Source: Mycolicibacterium bacteremicum
Lineage (GTDB): Bacteria > Actinomycetota > Actinomycetes > Mycobacteriales > Mycobacteriaceae
DNA: 64,000 nt
Direction: 5' to 3'
Assembly: GCF_002086115.1 (NCBI RefSeq)
Contig: NZ_MVHJ01000014.1
Coordinates: forward strand, 1-64,000
A program made the translations under genes and the position numbers. Shown piece by piece: positions 53,057-61,578 of this stretch (positions are counted from its first letter, which is position 1; the number at the start of each line of letters is the position of its first letter). The notes under the pieces are model-generated. The model was not told the DNA's origin, ran no database searches, and saw nothing but the letters and a program-made list of their open reading frames with translations.

Positions 53057-53725
53057 GTGCTGATCACCGGATTCCCGACGGGGGTGCTGGCGTGCAACTG
53101 CTATGTGCTGGCGCCGCATGCCGGGGCCGACGCCGTCATCGTCGACCCGGGGCAGTCCGCGTCGGCGCGGTTGCAGCGCATCCTCGACGAGCACCGGCTC
53201 ACCCCGGCCGCGGTGCTGCTGACCCACGGTCACATCGACCACATCTGGTCGGCGCAGAAGGTGGCCGACCGCTACGGCTGCCCGGTGTACATCCACCCGG
53301 CGGACCGGGCGATGCTCAGCGACCCGGTCAAGGGACTCACCACGAAGGGGCTGTGGGGCACACTCGGCCGGCTGACGGTGGGTGCGGTGTTCGCCGAGCC
53401 GCGCCAGCTCGTCGAACTGGGCACCGACGGCGAGGTGCTCGATCTCGGTGCGCTGCGGGTGACTGTGGACCACACGCCGGGCCACACCCGCGGATCGGTA
53501 TGTTTCCGGGTCCCGGGTCAGGTGTTCACCGGCGATACCCTCTTCCAGGGCTCGGTGGGCCGCACCGATCTGCCCGGGGGGAGCGGCAACTCCCTGATCG
53601 ACTCGATCATGACGAAACTGATGGTGCTCGACGACGACACCGTGGTACTACCGGGGCACGGCCCGCGGTCCACGATCGGTGTCGAGCGCCGTACCAATCC
53701 ATTTCTCGAAGGCCTGGTTCTGTGA
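53057..53725 (+). CDS. MBL-fold metallo-hydrolase (glyoxalase II-like)
   Basis: A 222-residue metallo-beta-lactamase-fold hydrolase. The metal-binding motif is LLTHGHIDHIWSA (HxHxDH), with later His in DHTPGHTRGS, Asp in FTGDTLF and His in VLPGHGP, so both metal sites are complete. It corresponds to Rv2581c, annotated as glyoxalase II; in mycobacteria, which use mycothiol, the real thioester substrate is uncertain. GTG 53057 gives the usual N-terminus LITGFPTGVLACNCYV. Stop overlaps hisS. Confidence 0.9.
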   Translation: MLITGFPTGVLACNCYVLAPHAGADAVIVDPGQSASARLQRILDEHRLTPAAVLLTHGHIDHIWSAQKVADRYGCPVYIHPADRAMLSDPVKGLTTKGLWGTLGRLTVGAVFAEPRQLVELGTDGEVLDLGALRVTVDHTPGHTRGSVCFRVPGQVFTGDTLFQGSVGRTDLPGGSGNSLIDSIMTKLMVLDDDTVVLPGHGPRSTIGVERRTNPFLEGLVL

Positions 53726-54981
53726 CTGATTTTCGCGCGCCCAAGGGCGTTCCCGACTATTTCCCGCCCGACTCCGCGGCGTTCGTCGCGGTGCGTGACG
53801 GTCTGCTGGGTGCTGCGCGGCGCGCCGGGTACGGCGATGTCGAGTTGCCGATCTTCGAGGACACCGCGTTGTTCGCCCGTGGTGTCGGGGAATCCACCGA
53901 TGTGGTCAGCAAGGAGATGTACACCTTCGCCGACCGCGGCGAACGTTCGGTGACGCTGCGCCCCGAAGGCACCGCCGGTGTCATGCGCGCCGTCATCGAG
54001 CACGGCCTGGACCGCGGCGCGCTGCCGGTCAAGCTGTGCTATTCGGGTCCGTTCTTCCGCTACGAGCGTCCGCAGGCCGGCCGGTACCGGCAACTGCAGC
54101 AGGTCGGGGTGGAGGCCATCGGGATCGACGATCCCGCGCTGGATGCCGAGGTGATCGCCGTCGCCGACACCGGATTCCGGGCCCTGGGCCTGGACGGGTT
54201 CCGCCTGGAGATCACCTCCCTGGGGGACGACACCTGCCGACCGCAGTACCGGGAACTGTTGCAGGACTTCTTGTTCGGGCTGGACCTGGACGAAGACACC
54301 CGCCGTCGCGCGCAGATCAACCCGCTGCGGGTGCTCGATGACAAGCGCCCGCACGTGCGCGAGATGACCGCCGATGCCCCGCTGATGCTCGACCACCTGT
54401 CCGAGGTGGCCAAGGCGCATTTCGACACCGTGCTGGCGCACCTGGACGCCCTGGGCGTGCCGTATGTGGTGAACCCGCGGATGGTGCGTGGCCTGGACTA
54501 CTACACCAAGACGACGTTCGAATTCGTGCACGACGGATTGGGCGCGCAGTCCGGGATCGGCGGCGGTGGACGCTACGACGGACTGATGCGTCAGCTCGGT
54601 GGACAGGATCTCTCCGGTATCGGATTCGGCCTCGGGGTGGATCGCACCCTGCTGGCGCTGCGGGCCGAGGGTAGGGCGGTCGGGGCTTCGAGCCGCGTCG
54701 ACGTCTATGGCGTGCCGCTGGGGGAGACGGCCAAGCTCGAGCTGGCCAAAGTCGCGGCGACCCTGCGGGCCAACGGTGTCCGGGTCGACCTCGCCTACGG
54801 CGACCGCAGCCTCAAGGCCTCGATGAAGGGTGCCGACCGCTCCGGTGCGCGACTGGCGCTGGTGGCCGGTGACCGCGACATCGAGGCGGGCACGATCGGG
54901 GTGAAGGATCTGTCCAACGGTGAGCAGACCGATGTGGCGGCCGCCGACGTGGTGGCCGAGGTGCTCTCCCGGCTCAGCTGA
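53722..54981 (+). CDS. hisS: histidyl-tRNA synthetase
   Basis: A 419-residue class II synthetase charging tRNA-His. FRAPKGVPDYFPPDSAAF opens the protein, motif 2 is in YSGPFFRYERPQAGRYRQ, and histidine-binding segments are LVRGLDYYTKTTFEF-like (VRGLDYYTKT) and GGGGRYDGL; a C-terminal anticodon domain follows. GTG 53722 overlaps the hydrolase stop by four bases, so the two are co-transcribed. Confidence 0.97.
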   Translation: MTDFRAPKGVPDYFPPDSAAFVAVRDGLLGAARRAGYGDVELPIFEDTALFARGVGESTDVVSKEMYTFADRGERSVTLRPEGTAGVMRAVIEHGLDRGALPVKLCYSGPFFRYERPQAGRYRQLQQVGVEAIGIDDPALDAEVIAVADTGFRALGLDGFRLEITSLGDDTCRPQYRELLQDFLFGLDLDEDTRRRAQINPLRVLDDKRPHVREMTADAPLMLDHLSEVAKAHFDTVLAHLDALGVPYVVNPRMVRGLDYYTKTTFEFVHDGLGAQSGIGGGGRYDGLMRQLGGQDLSGIGFGLGVDRTLLALRAEGRAVGASSRVDVYGVPLGETAKLELAKVAATLRANGVRVDLAYGDRSLKASMKGADRSGARLALVAGDRDIEAGTIGVKDLSNGEQTDVAAADVVAEVLSRLS

Positions 54982-55000
54982 GTTCCCGGCGAGCATTCTC

Positions 55001-55519
55001 CTAAGGTGCGCCGAACACCGCGTAGTTCAGCACCGTGTCGAGGTCGCCCATCCCGCCGCCGAACGGGTTGGCGCGCTTGAGCACATCGGTTCCGTGTGGG
55101 GTGGTGACGACAAGCTTCGGTGAGCTCGACGCCAGCTGCATCTGCCGGTGGATGCGGATCCGGTCCAGCGGTGTCAGCCGTCCGGTCACATCGCGATAGG
55201 TGCGCTGCTCGCGGTCGAACACCGCGACCGGCGTGCAGGTGTCCAGTGGGGCGTCGCGCGCGCCGCGGAGCTTGCGCAGGATCGCGTACAGGCTTGCACC
55301 GGTGGCCAATCCGACGGCCAACAGCGCGGCGCCGATGATGCCGGGCACACCGATCGGCGTCAGCAACACCAACGCGCCGAATCCGCCGAATACCAGGGTG
55401 ACGATCAGCAGGACGAACGCGGTGATCTCGCCCGCGCCGTTGCCGCGGTCGATGACGATGACGTCCCAGCCGTCCTCGGCCACCACCAGACCGCCGTGCT
55501 CGGCGATGATGCGCATCAT
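55001..55519 (-). CDS. small membrane protein with cytoplasmic tail
   Basis: A 172-residue protein with a short N-terminal domain (residues 1-25), two hydrophobic helices near residues 28-80 (AFVLLIVTLVFGGFGALVLL and the following GIIGAALLAVGLATG) and a basic C-terminal domain of about 90 residues. ATG 55519 is chosen because TAGAGT lies 6 bases upstream, giving a leaderless message; GTG 55525 would overlap that promoter. It is divergent from dtd with only 22 bases between start codons. No family recognised. Confidence 0.72.
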   Translation of the reverse strand: MMRIIAEHGGLVVAEDGWDVIVIDRGNGAGEITAFVLLIVTLVFGGFGALVLLTPIGVPGIIGAALLAVGLATGASLYAILRKLRGARDAPLDTCTPVAVFDREQRTYRDVTGRLTPLDRIRIHRQMQLASSSPKLVVTTPHGTDVLKRANPFGGGMGDLDTVLNYAVFGAP

Positions 55520-55525
55520 GGACAC

Positions 55526-55535
55526 ACTCTAGGGT
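55526..55535. promoter_or_regulatory. overlapping divergent -10 hexamers (membrane protein gene and dtd)
   Basis: The ten bases ACTCTAGGGT contain TAGAGT on the minus strand (55531-55526) and TAGGGT on the plus strand (55530-55535), sharing two bases. Each fits TANNNT and each ends exactly 6 bases before a start codon (ATG 55519 leftward, ATG 55542 rightward). Neither gene has a ribosome site, so both messages should be leaderless. Confidence 0.62.
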
Positions 55536-55541
55536 CGGGGG

Positions 55542-55973
55542 ATGCGAGTTCTGGTGCAACGGGTGAGTTCGGCACGGGTCACCGTGGACGGCGCGACGGT
55601 GGGGGAGATCAGCCCCGCCGGCCAGGGCCTGCTGGCATTGGTCGGCATCACCCACACCGATGATGCGGCGCTGGCCGCCAAGATGGCCGAGAAGCTCTGG
55701 CGCCTGCGCATTCTCGACGACGAGGTGGCCGCCGCCGATGTCGGTGCGCCGATCCTGGTGGTCAGTCAGTTCACGCTGTACGCCAACACCGTCAAGGGAC
55801 GGCGGCCGTCCTGGAATGCCGCCGCCCCGCGGCCGGTGGCCGAACCGCTGGTCGACGCCTTCGCCGATGCGCTGCGCGGTCTCGGGGCTCTCGTGCAGAC
55901 CGGGACGTTCGGCGCGCACATGCAGGTCGAGCTGGTCAACGACGGCCCGGTGACAGTACTGCTGGAGCTCTGA
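55542..55973 (+). CDS. dtd: D-aminoacyl-tRNA deacylase
   Basis: A 143-residue proofreading enzyme that removes D-amino acids (and glycine from tRNA-Ala) from mischarged tRNA. MRVLVQRVSSARVTVDG, the catalytic-side motif VVSQFTLYA and the C-terminal NDGPVTVLLEL are the family signatures. Length is normal. It follows hisS with one small gene between and abuts the urtE stop with no intervening base. Confidence 0.95.
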   Translation: MRVLVQRVSSARVTVDGATVGEISPAGQGLLALVGITHTDDAALAAKMAEKLWRLRILDDEVAAADVGAPILVVSQFTLYANTVKGRRPSWNAAAPRPVAEPLVDAFADALRGLGALVQTGTFGAHMQVELVNDGPVTVLLEL

Positions 55974-56666
55974 CTAGATCGCCATCGCCGCGCGCACTTC
56001 GGCTTCCGACGATGAGCCACCGGTGCCGCTGGAGGTCACCCGGCCGGACTCCAGGATGTAGTAGCGCTGCGCGGATTCCAGCGCGAATCCGATGTGCTGT
56101 TCGACGAGCAGCACCCCCAGGTCGCCCCGTTGGGTCAGCGCGGTGATGGCCTCCTCGATCTCGTGCACCACCGAGGGCTGGATGCCCTCGGTCGGCTCGT
56201 CGAGGATGAGGCACTTGGGGGTGGTGATGAGCGCGCGGGCGATCGCGAGCTGCTGGCGCTGGCCGCCGGAGAGCAGACCGGCGCGCCGGGTGAGCAGTTC
56301 CTTGAGCGCGGGGAACAGGTCGAGCTGCTCATCGATGAGTGCCTTGCCGTTCTTCCGGCCGTCGGCGACCACCTGCAGGTTCTCCGCGGTGGTGAGCTGA
56401 CCGAAGGACTGTTGGCCCTGCGGCACATAGGCGATGCCGCGGGCGACGCGGGCGCTGGGCCGCAGCTTGGTGATGTCCTCGCCGTCGAACAGCACGGTGC
56501 CGGCACTGCATTTCAGCAGACCCACCGCGGCGCGCAGCAGCGTGGTCTTGCCCGCACCGTTGTGCCCCATGACCGCGGCGACCCCGTCCGAGGGCACCTC
56601 GAGGCTGACGCCGTGGATGACCTCCGAGCGACCGTAGCCGCTGCGGACGTCGACGAGCTCGAGCAT
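55974..56666 (-). CDS. urtE: urea ABC transporter ATPase UrtE
   Basis: A 230-residue ABC ATPase of the LivF/UrtE type. Walker A is GHNGAGKTT, the signature is LLSGGQRQQLAIAR and Walker B CLILDEPTEGIQPS; the IQPS ending fits UrtE rather than LivF. Last gene of urtABCDE. Overlaps urtD by one base (TGATG). Confidence 0.9.
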   Translation of the reverse strand: MLELVDVRSGYGRSEVIHGVSLEVPSDGVAAVMGHNGAGKTTLLRAAVGLLKCSAGTVLFDGEDITKLRPSARVARGIAYVPQGQQSFGQLTTAENLQVVADGRKNGKALIDEQLDLFPALKELLTRRAGLLSGGQRQQLAIARALITTPKCLILDEPTEGIQPSVVHEIEEAITALTQRGDLGVLLVEQHIGFALESAQRYYILESGRVTSSGTGGSSSEAEVRAAMAI

Positions 56667-57496
56667 CAGGCCTCCTCTTTCAGTTCGTCGGGCACACCCT
56701 CGGTGCCGGCTGCCGCGGTACCGAGGTACACCTCCTGCACCTTGGGGTTGGCCTGGACCTCGGCCACCGAACCCTCGGCGATCACCTGACCGCGGGCGAG
56801 CACCGTCACCGAGGTGGCAAATGCCCGCATGAAGTCCATATCGTGTTCGACGACCACGACGGTGCGCTCACCGCCGATGCGCCGCAACAGATTTCCGGTC
56901 TCCTCACGCTCCTCGTGGCTCATCCCGGCGACCGGTTCGTCGAGCAGCAGCACGTCGGCGTTCTGCACCAGCAGCATGCCGATCTCCAGCCACTGCTTCT
57001 GCCCGTGCGCCAACACCCCGGCGGGCTTGTCGGCCAGCGCGGCCAGACCCGTCGTCTCCAGCGCCTCTTCGATCGAGGGCAGGATGCCCGCGCGCCGCCG
57101 CAGCAGCGTCCAGGCCGAGCGGCCGGCCCCGGCGGCGATGTCGAGGTTCTGCAGCACGGTCAGCTGCTCGAACACCGTCGCGGTCTGGAAGGTGCGCCCG
57201 ACACCGTTGCGGGCGATCTGGTGCACCTTCTTGCCCAGCAGTTCCACTCCGGATTTGCTGACCGATCCGGTGGCGGGCACCAGGCCGGTGATCGCGTCGA
57301 TGACGGTGGTCTTGCCGGCGCCATTGGGGCCGATGAGAAAGCGCAGGTCGCCCTGGAACAGCGTCAGATCGACATCGCTGACGGCCTTGAACCCGTCGAA
57401 ATCGACGGTGAGACCGCGTACTTCGAGGTATTGGGTGCCCATACCGACGTTACCGCCCGCGGCCGGCTCCGGGTGGTTCTCGGTCAGAGTGCTCAT
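56666..57496 (-). CDS. urtD: urea ABC transporter ATPase UrtD
   Basis: A 276-residue ABC ATPase of the LivG/UrtD type, with Walker A GPNGAGKTTVIDAITG, an altered signature loop LAHGQKQWLEIGM in place of LSGGQ, and Walker B VLLLDEPVAGMSHEE. The HGQKQWLEIGM variant is characteristic of UrtD and is a main reason for the urea call. Overlaps urtC by four bases. Confidence 0.92.
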   Translation of the reverse strand: MSTLTENHPEPAAGGNVGMGTQYLEVRGLTVDFDGFKAVSDVDLTLFQGDLRFLIGPNGAGKTTVIDAITGLVPATGSVSKSGVELLGKKVHQIARNGVGRTFQTATVFEQLTVLQNLDIAAGAGRSAWTLLRRRAGILPSIEEALETTGLAALADKPAGVLAHGQKQWLEIGMLLVQNADVLLLDEPVAGMSHEEREETGNLLRRIGGERTVVVVEHDMDFMRAFATSVTVLARGQVIAEGSVAEVQANPKVQEVYLGTAAAGTEGVPDELKEEA

Positions 57497-58617
57497 GCGG
57501 TGGCTCCGGCCTTCTCGGGTTCCGGTTCGGGATCGGGGTCGGACTCCAGGACGGGCTCGGGCTCGTCATCCGGCTTGCCCTTGCGCTTGCGGCGCAGGAA
57601 GACCGCGAGTCCGGCGAGGCCGGCCGGGAAGAACCCGACGACCAGGATGAACAGCAGTCCCTGTCCGTAGATCCACCCGGAGGGGTACTGCTCGGAGAAC
57701 AGCGTCTGTGCCCATGCCACGCCGATGGCCCCCAGCACCGGGCCCAGCAGCGTGGTGCGTCCGCCGATGGCCACCCCGATCAGGAAGGCGATCGAGGGCA
57801 GGATGCCGACCTGTGACGGGCTGATGAAACCGACGATGGGTGCGAACAAGGCTCCGGCGATGCTGGCGAACAACGCCGCCGTCGTGTAGGCGACGACCTT
57901 GATGTTGGCCGGGTCGTAGCCCAGGAACCGGACCCGCTCCTCACCGTCGCGCACCGCCACCAGCAGTTCGCCGTAGCGGCTCTGCATCAGCTGGCGCACC
58001 ACCGCGACGACCACCAGCAGGGTGCCCGCGGCGATGAAGTACAGCATCTGCTTGTTCGCCGGGTCGGCGAGGCGGAATCCGAAGAACGTCCGGAATCCGT
58101 TGAGGCCGTTGGACCCGCCGAGGCTCATCTGGCCGACCAGCAGGATGGCCAGTGCCGCCGCGAGTGCCTGGGACAGGATCGCGAAATACGCCCCCTTGAC
58201 GCGGCGTTTGAAGACGCCGAGGCCCAGCAGGGCCGCGATCGCGGTGGGAATCACCACGATCGACACCAGCGTCACCAATGGCGAGGCGAACGGCGCCCAG
58301 AAGCCGGGTAGTTCACGCACACCCTGGATCTGCATGAAGTCGGGCACGTCGTTGCCGGCGATCTGGGCGTCGGCGATCTTCAGGTGCATGCCCATGATGT
58401 AGCCGCCGATACCGAAGAACACGCCCTGGCCGAGCACCAGCATGCCGCCGCGGCCCCAGGCCAGTCCGATGCCCACCGCGACGATCGCGTAGCAGAGGAA
58501 CTGGCCGAGCAGTCCGAGCCGGAAGGTGGACAACGCCGCCGGTGCCACACCGAACAGCAGCACCGCGGCGATGCCGAAACCGGCCCAGGTCTGCCAACGT
58601 CCGAGGATCGTTTTCAC
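57493..58617 (-). CDS. urtC: urea ABC transporter permease UrtC
   Basis: A 374-residue LivM-type permease with about nine hydrophobic segments. GQGVFFGIGGYIMGMHLKI and the GGRTTLLGPVLGA segment fit UrtC. The C-terminal tail is rich in acidic residues alternating with Pro (repeated Glu-Pro and Asp-Pro), an unusual low-complexity extension. Overlaps both neighbours by four bases. Confidence 0.9.
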   Translation of the reverse strand: MKTILGRWQTWAGFGIAAVLLFGVAPAALSTFRLGLLGQFLCYAIVAVGIGLAWGRGGMLVLGQGVFFGIGGYIMGMHLKIADAQIAGNDVPDFMQIQGVRELPGFWAPFASPLVTLVSIVVIPTAIAALLGLGVFKRRVKGAYFAILSQALAAALAILLVGQMSLGGSNGLNGFRTFFGFRLADPANKQMLYFIAAGTLLVVVAVVRQLMQSRYGELLVAVRDGEERVRFLGYDPANIKVVAYTTAALFASIAGALFAPIVGFISPSQVGILPSIAFLIGVAIGGRTTLLGPVLGAIGVAWAQTLFSEQYPSGWIYGQGLLFILVVGFFPAGLAGLAVFLRRKRKGKPDDEPEPVLESDPDPEPEPEKAGATA

Positions 58618-59498
58618 ACCAGACTCCTTGTCCGGACGGTGAACAGGCCCTGCGGGCGGGCCTGCAGGAAGATCACGATGATCACGAACAGAATCACCTT
58701 GGCCAGCGACGCCGTGGTGTTGTACTCGATGACCGAGTTCAGGAAACCGATACCGAACGCGGCGATCACGGTGCCCTTGATCTGGCCGAGCCCGCCGACC
58801 ACGACCACCAGGAAGGCATCGATCAGATAGGCCTGGCCGATGGTCGGGCTGGTGGAACCGATCAGCGTCAGCGCCACCCCGGCGACCCCGGCCAGACCGG
58901 AGCCGATGAAGAACGTCGTGATATCGGTCTTGCGCGACGAGATACCGCTGGTTTCGGCGAGATCGCGGCTCTGCACCACCGCCCTGATCCGCCGGCCCAT
59001 CGGGCTGGCCTTGAGTGCGATGGCCAGCGCGGTGACGCAGGCGACCGCCAACACCAGGATGAAGATGCGGGTCTTGGGAACGACGGCGCCGAAGATCTCG
59101 AAGCCACCGGACAGCCAGGACGGGGCTATGACGTTGACCGCCGGCGCGCCGAAGATGTCACGGGCCAACTGCTGCAACACAAGTCCCACACCGAAGGTCA
59201 CCAGCAGGGTGTCCAGCGGGCGGTGATACATCCGCTGGATCAGGGTGACCTCCAGCAGCACACCGAACAGGCCGCCGATGACGAAGCCGACGATCAGTGA
59301 GATCAGCAGCGAGGCACCGGCGTTGGAGATGATCTGCTGAACGACGAACGTCGTGTAGCAGCCGGCCATGATGAATTCGCCGTGCGCCATGTTGATGACG
59401 CCCATCTGACCGAACGTGAGGGACAGGCCGAGTGCAGCGAGCAACAGGATCGAGCCGAGGCTCAATCCCGTTGCCAGCTGTCCGATGAGGACATCCAT
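58614..59498 (-). CDS. urtB: urea ABC transporter permease UrtB
   Basis: A 294-residue LivH-type permease. LGLSLTFGQMGVINMAHGEFIMAG and VVVVGGLGQIKGTVIAAFGIG are the family segments; the cytoplasmic loop has GRRIRAVVQSRDLAETSGI. It starts 34 bases after urtA. UrtB in some species has a longer N-terminal periplasmic domain that is absent here. Confidence 0.9.
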   Translation of the reverse strand: MDVLIGQLATGLSLGSILLLAALGLSLTFGQMGVINMAHGEFIMAGCYTTFVVQQIISNAGASLLISLIVGFVIGGLFGVLLEVTLIQRMYHRPLDTLLVTFGVGLVLQQLARDIFGAPAVNVIAPSWLSGGFEIFGAVVPKTRIFILVLAVACVTALAIALKASPMGRRIRAVVQSRDLAETSGISSRKTDITTFFIGSGLAGVAGVALTLIGSTSPTIGQAYLIDAFLVVVVGGLGQIKGTVIAAFGIGFLNSVIEYNTTASLAKVILFVIIVIFLQARPQGLFTVRTRSLV

Positions 59499-59532
59499 AC
59501 CGTCTAATTCCCCGTCGCTTCGCTCGCCCCGG

Positions 59533-60795
59533 TCAGCCGGACAGCCCGGCGGCCCACGGGTAGGACTTCAGGAACGGGTCCGGCTCGATCGGAGCCGGTG
59601 ACTCCCAGACCGTGTAGATGAGGCCGTCGGGCTTGATCTCCCCGATGCGCGCGGTCTTGGTGATGTGGTTGTTCTCGCCGTCGATGGTCACCTTGCCCTC
59701 GGGGGCGTCGAAGCTGACGCCACCGGCGTTGTCCTGAATTGCCTTGACGTCGAACGACCCTGCCTTCTCGACGGTGTTCTTCCACAGGTAGACCGACACG
59801 TAGGCGGCCTCCATCGGATCCGAGGTGGGCTTGTTCTCGCCGTAGGCCTTCTTGTAGGCGGCCACGAACGCGTTGTTCACCGGGGTGTCGATGGTCTGGT
59901 AGTAGTTCCAGGCCGTCAGCTGGTCGGTGATGTTCTGCACACCGATGCCGCCGACCTCTTCCTCGGCGATGGACACCGAGACCACCGGCATCGCCTGCGG
60001 GGTGAGCCCGACGTTCTTGTACTCGCGGAAGAACGCGACATTCGAGTCACCGTTGAGGGTGTTGAACACCGCGTCGGCATCGGCGGTGCGGACCTTGTTG
60101 ATGATGGTCGAGAAGTCCGTCGAGCCCAGCGGCGTGTAGTCCTCGCCCTTGATCTCCATGCCGTTGGCCTCGGCGTAGGCCTTGATGATCCGGTTGGCGG
60201 TCTGCGGGAAGACGTAGTCGCTGCCGACCAGATACAGGGATTTGGTGCCCTTCTCCTTGAGGTAGTCCAGCGCGGGGACAATCTGCTGGTTGGTGGTGGC
60301 GCCGGTGTAGAAGATGTTGGGGGAGGATTCCAGGCCCTCGTATTGCACGGGGTAGTAGAGCAGGGAGTTGTTGTCCTCGAACACCGGCAGCATCGCCTTG
60401 CGGCTCGAGGAGGTCCAGCCGCCGAAGACCGCTGCCACACAGTCGCTGTTGATCAGTTTCTGGGCCTTCTCCGCGAAGACGGTCGGCTCGGACGCGCCGT
60501 CCTCGCCGACCAGTTCGATCTGCTTGTCCAGCACCCCGCCGCCGGCATTGATCTCGTCGACGGCCAACTTGATGGCGTCACGGACGGTGACCTCGGAGAT
60601 GGCCATGGTGCCCGACAGCGAGTTCAGCGAGCCGACCTTGATGGTGTCGCCGGAGGTGTCGACACAGGACGCCGCGGCGCTGCCGCCCTCGTCGGTGGCC
60701 TTGCTGCCACACGCGGAGAGCAGCATCGACGCCGTGACCACGACGCTTCCCGCTAGCAGAAACGATCGCTTGGACGTCGGGCGAGGAAGTGGCAT
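59533..60795 (-). CDS. urtA: urea ABC transporter substrate-binding lipoprotein UrtA
   Basis: A 420-residue binding protein. The N-terminus has SKRSF before the hydrophobic stretch and lipobox LSAC with Cys29. VGSLNSLSGTMAISEVTVRD and YYPVQYEGLESSPNIFYTGA are typical of UrtA (FmdD/AmiC-like), which binds urea at low concentration. AAAGG lies 6 bases before the ATG. No urease genes are in the window. The operon sits between dtd and a radical SAM gene, an insertion compared with the M. tuberculosis order. Confidence 0.93.
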   Translation of the reverse strand: MPLPRPTSKRSFLLAGSVVVTASMLLSACGSKATDEGGSAAASCVDTSGDTIKVGSLNSLSGTMAISEVTVRDAIKLAVDEINAGGGVLDKQIELVGEDGASEPTVFAEKAQKLINSDCVAAVFGGWTSSSRKAMLPVFEDNNSLLYYPVQYEGLESSPNIFYTGATTNQQIVPALDYLKEKGTKSLYLVGSDYVFPQTANRIIKAYAEANGMEIKGEDYTPLGSTDFSTIINKVRTADADAVFNTLNGDSNVAFFREYKNVGLTPQAMPVVSVSIAEEEVGGIGVQNITDQLTAWNYYQTIDTPVNNAFVAAYKKAYGENKPTSDPMEAAYVSVYLWKNTVEKAGSFDVKAIQDNAGGVSFDAPEGKVTIDGENNHITKTARIGEIKPDGLIYTVWESPAPIEPDPFLKSYPWAAGLSG

Positions 60796-60840
60796 CTACG
60801 GCCTTTCGTTCGAGTTCTGCTGTATGCGCGGAACTTTCGG

Positions 60841-60895
60841 ACCCGTACGGGTGTCGAATCGGCACGTTAGGGGCACCAGGTTTCTGTGAAATTTC
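60841..60895 (-). promoter_or_regulatory. candidate urt promoter with palindrome and possible GlnR box
   Basis: Minus-strand TAACGT (60869-60864) is a TANNNT -10 about 69 bases before urtA. ACCCGTACGGGT (60841-60852) is a perfect 12-base palindrome just downstream of the expected transcription start. Read on the minus strand, GAAAT-TTCACA-GAAAC (60895-60880) matches the GlnR-type pattern GnAAC-N6-GnAAC with one mismatch, but it overlaps the -35 region, so activation from it is uncertain. Nitrogen control is biologically sensible for a urea importer. Confidence 0.42.
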
Positions 60896-61002
60896 TCTAT
60901 GTGACGAACAAATTAACCTGTTGCTCAATCCGTGTTTTCTGGCGATTCACCGGGTACGCGGGCCTGTTGTACGGGTCTGACGAGGCGGTTGTAACGATCC
61001 GG

Positions 61003-61008
61003 TAGCGT
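61003..61008 (+). promoter_or_regulatory. -10 hexamer of the small secreted protein gene
   Basis: TAGCGT fits TANNNT and ends 8 bases before GTG 61017. No ribosome site is seen, so GTG 61017 could be used from a leaderless message. Confidence 0.42.
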
Positions 61009-61016
61009 CCGGCGAT

Positions 61017-61469
61017 GTGACGGTCATGCGAAAAGCTACGAGCAAAATCGGGGCAAACGTAGGTGCAGCAGCGGGCGCGGCCGCCCTCCTGGCGGGTGCC
61101 GCCCTCGCGTTCGGTCCGGCGACTGCCAACGCCGAGCCGGAGGGTCAGCTGGTCCGCTACACGCTTGCCACCGGAGCGCCCTACCAGTTCCAGGTGTTCT
61201 ATCTGACGGCCCAGCCGCCCAGCATGGAGGCCTACAACGCCGATGCGTACGCCTACGCCAAGCGCGAGACGATCACCGTCTCACCCGGCGCGCCGTGGGT
61301 CTTCGAGACGACGCTCGCCGACCCGCAGTGGGCCATCCTGCAGGTCAGCAGCACCACGAAGGGCAGTGTGGGCCCGCCCAACGCGCACTGCGACATCGCC
61401 GTCGGTGATCAGGTCATCGCCGCCGCGGACAACCCGTACAGCGTCACCTGCCAGGGCACCCAGTGGTAG
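61017..61469 (+). CDS. small secreted protein of unknown function
   Basis: A 150-residue protein. Residues 1-39 form a Sec signal peptide: basic start, an Ala-rich core and a cleavage site after ATANA, giving a mature protein starting EPEGQ. The mature domain of about 110 residues has alternating beta-type segments and two Cys (in HCDIAV and VTCQGTQW) that probably form a disulfide. The layout of its last half recalls the beta-sandwich of MmpS accessory proteins, but there is no clear match. GTG 61017 or ATG 61026 could be the start. It is followed by a strong terminator. Confidence 0.75.
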   Translation: MTVMRKATSKIGANVGAAAGAAALLAGAALAFGPATANAEPEGQLVRYTLATGAPYQFQVFYLTAQPPSMEAYNADAYAYAKRETITVSPGAPWVFETTLADPQWAILQVSSTTKGSVGPPNAHCDIAVGDQVIAAADNPYSVTCQGTQW

Positions 61470-61494
61470 GTCGCTAGCTCCGTAAGGCTCCGGG

Positions 61495-61527
61495 ACGACC
61501 GCTCCGCCAAATCGGCGGGGCGGTCGT
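61495..61527 (+). terminator. rho-independent-type hairpin after the secreted protein gene
   Basis: Arms 61495-61508 and 61514-61527 pair over 14 bases with one G-U wobble, closing a five-base loop (AAATC). The stem is very GC-rich. The following TTCGTCGTATC is only weakly U-rich, which is common for mycobacterial terminators. It separates the secreted protein gene from the SOS-controlled radical SAM gene. Confidence 0.7.
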
Positions 61528-61542
61528 TCGTCGTATCGGGAC

Positions 61543-61571
61543 TTGACAGCGACGGTCGAACAATTGTTCGA
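61543..61571 (+). promoter_or_regulatory. promoter with perfect LexA (SOS) box, radical SAM gene
   Basis: TCGAACAATTGTTCGA (61556-61571) is a perfect 16-base palindrome and a full match to the mycobacterial SOS box TCGAAC-N4-GTTCGA. TTGACA (61543-61548), a consensus -35, lies 7 bases upstream. A -10 18 bases further would be TTCGAT (61567-61572), a weak match inside the box, giving a start at or near the ATG at 61579. LexA bound here would block the promoter. Confidence 0.82.
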
Positions 61572-61578
61572 TGGAGCC

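Noticed and set aside
61543..61578. TTG 61543 as the start of the radical SAM gene
   Set aside because: The TTG is the first three bases of a consensus -35 and the SOS palindrome would be coding; ATG 61579 fits the family N-terminus.
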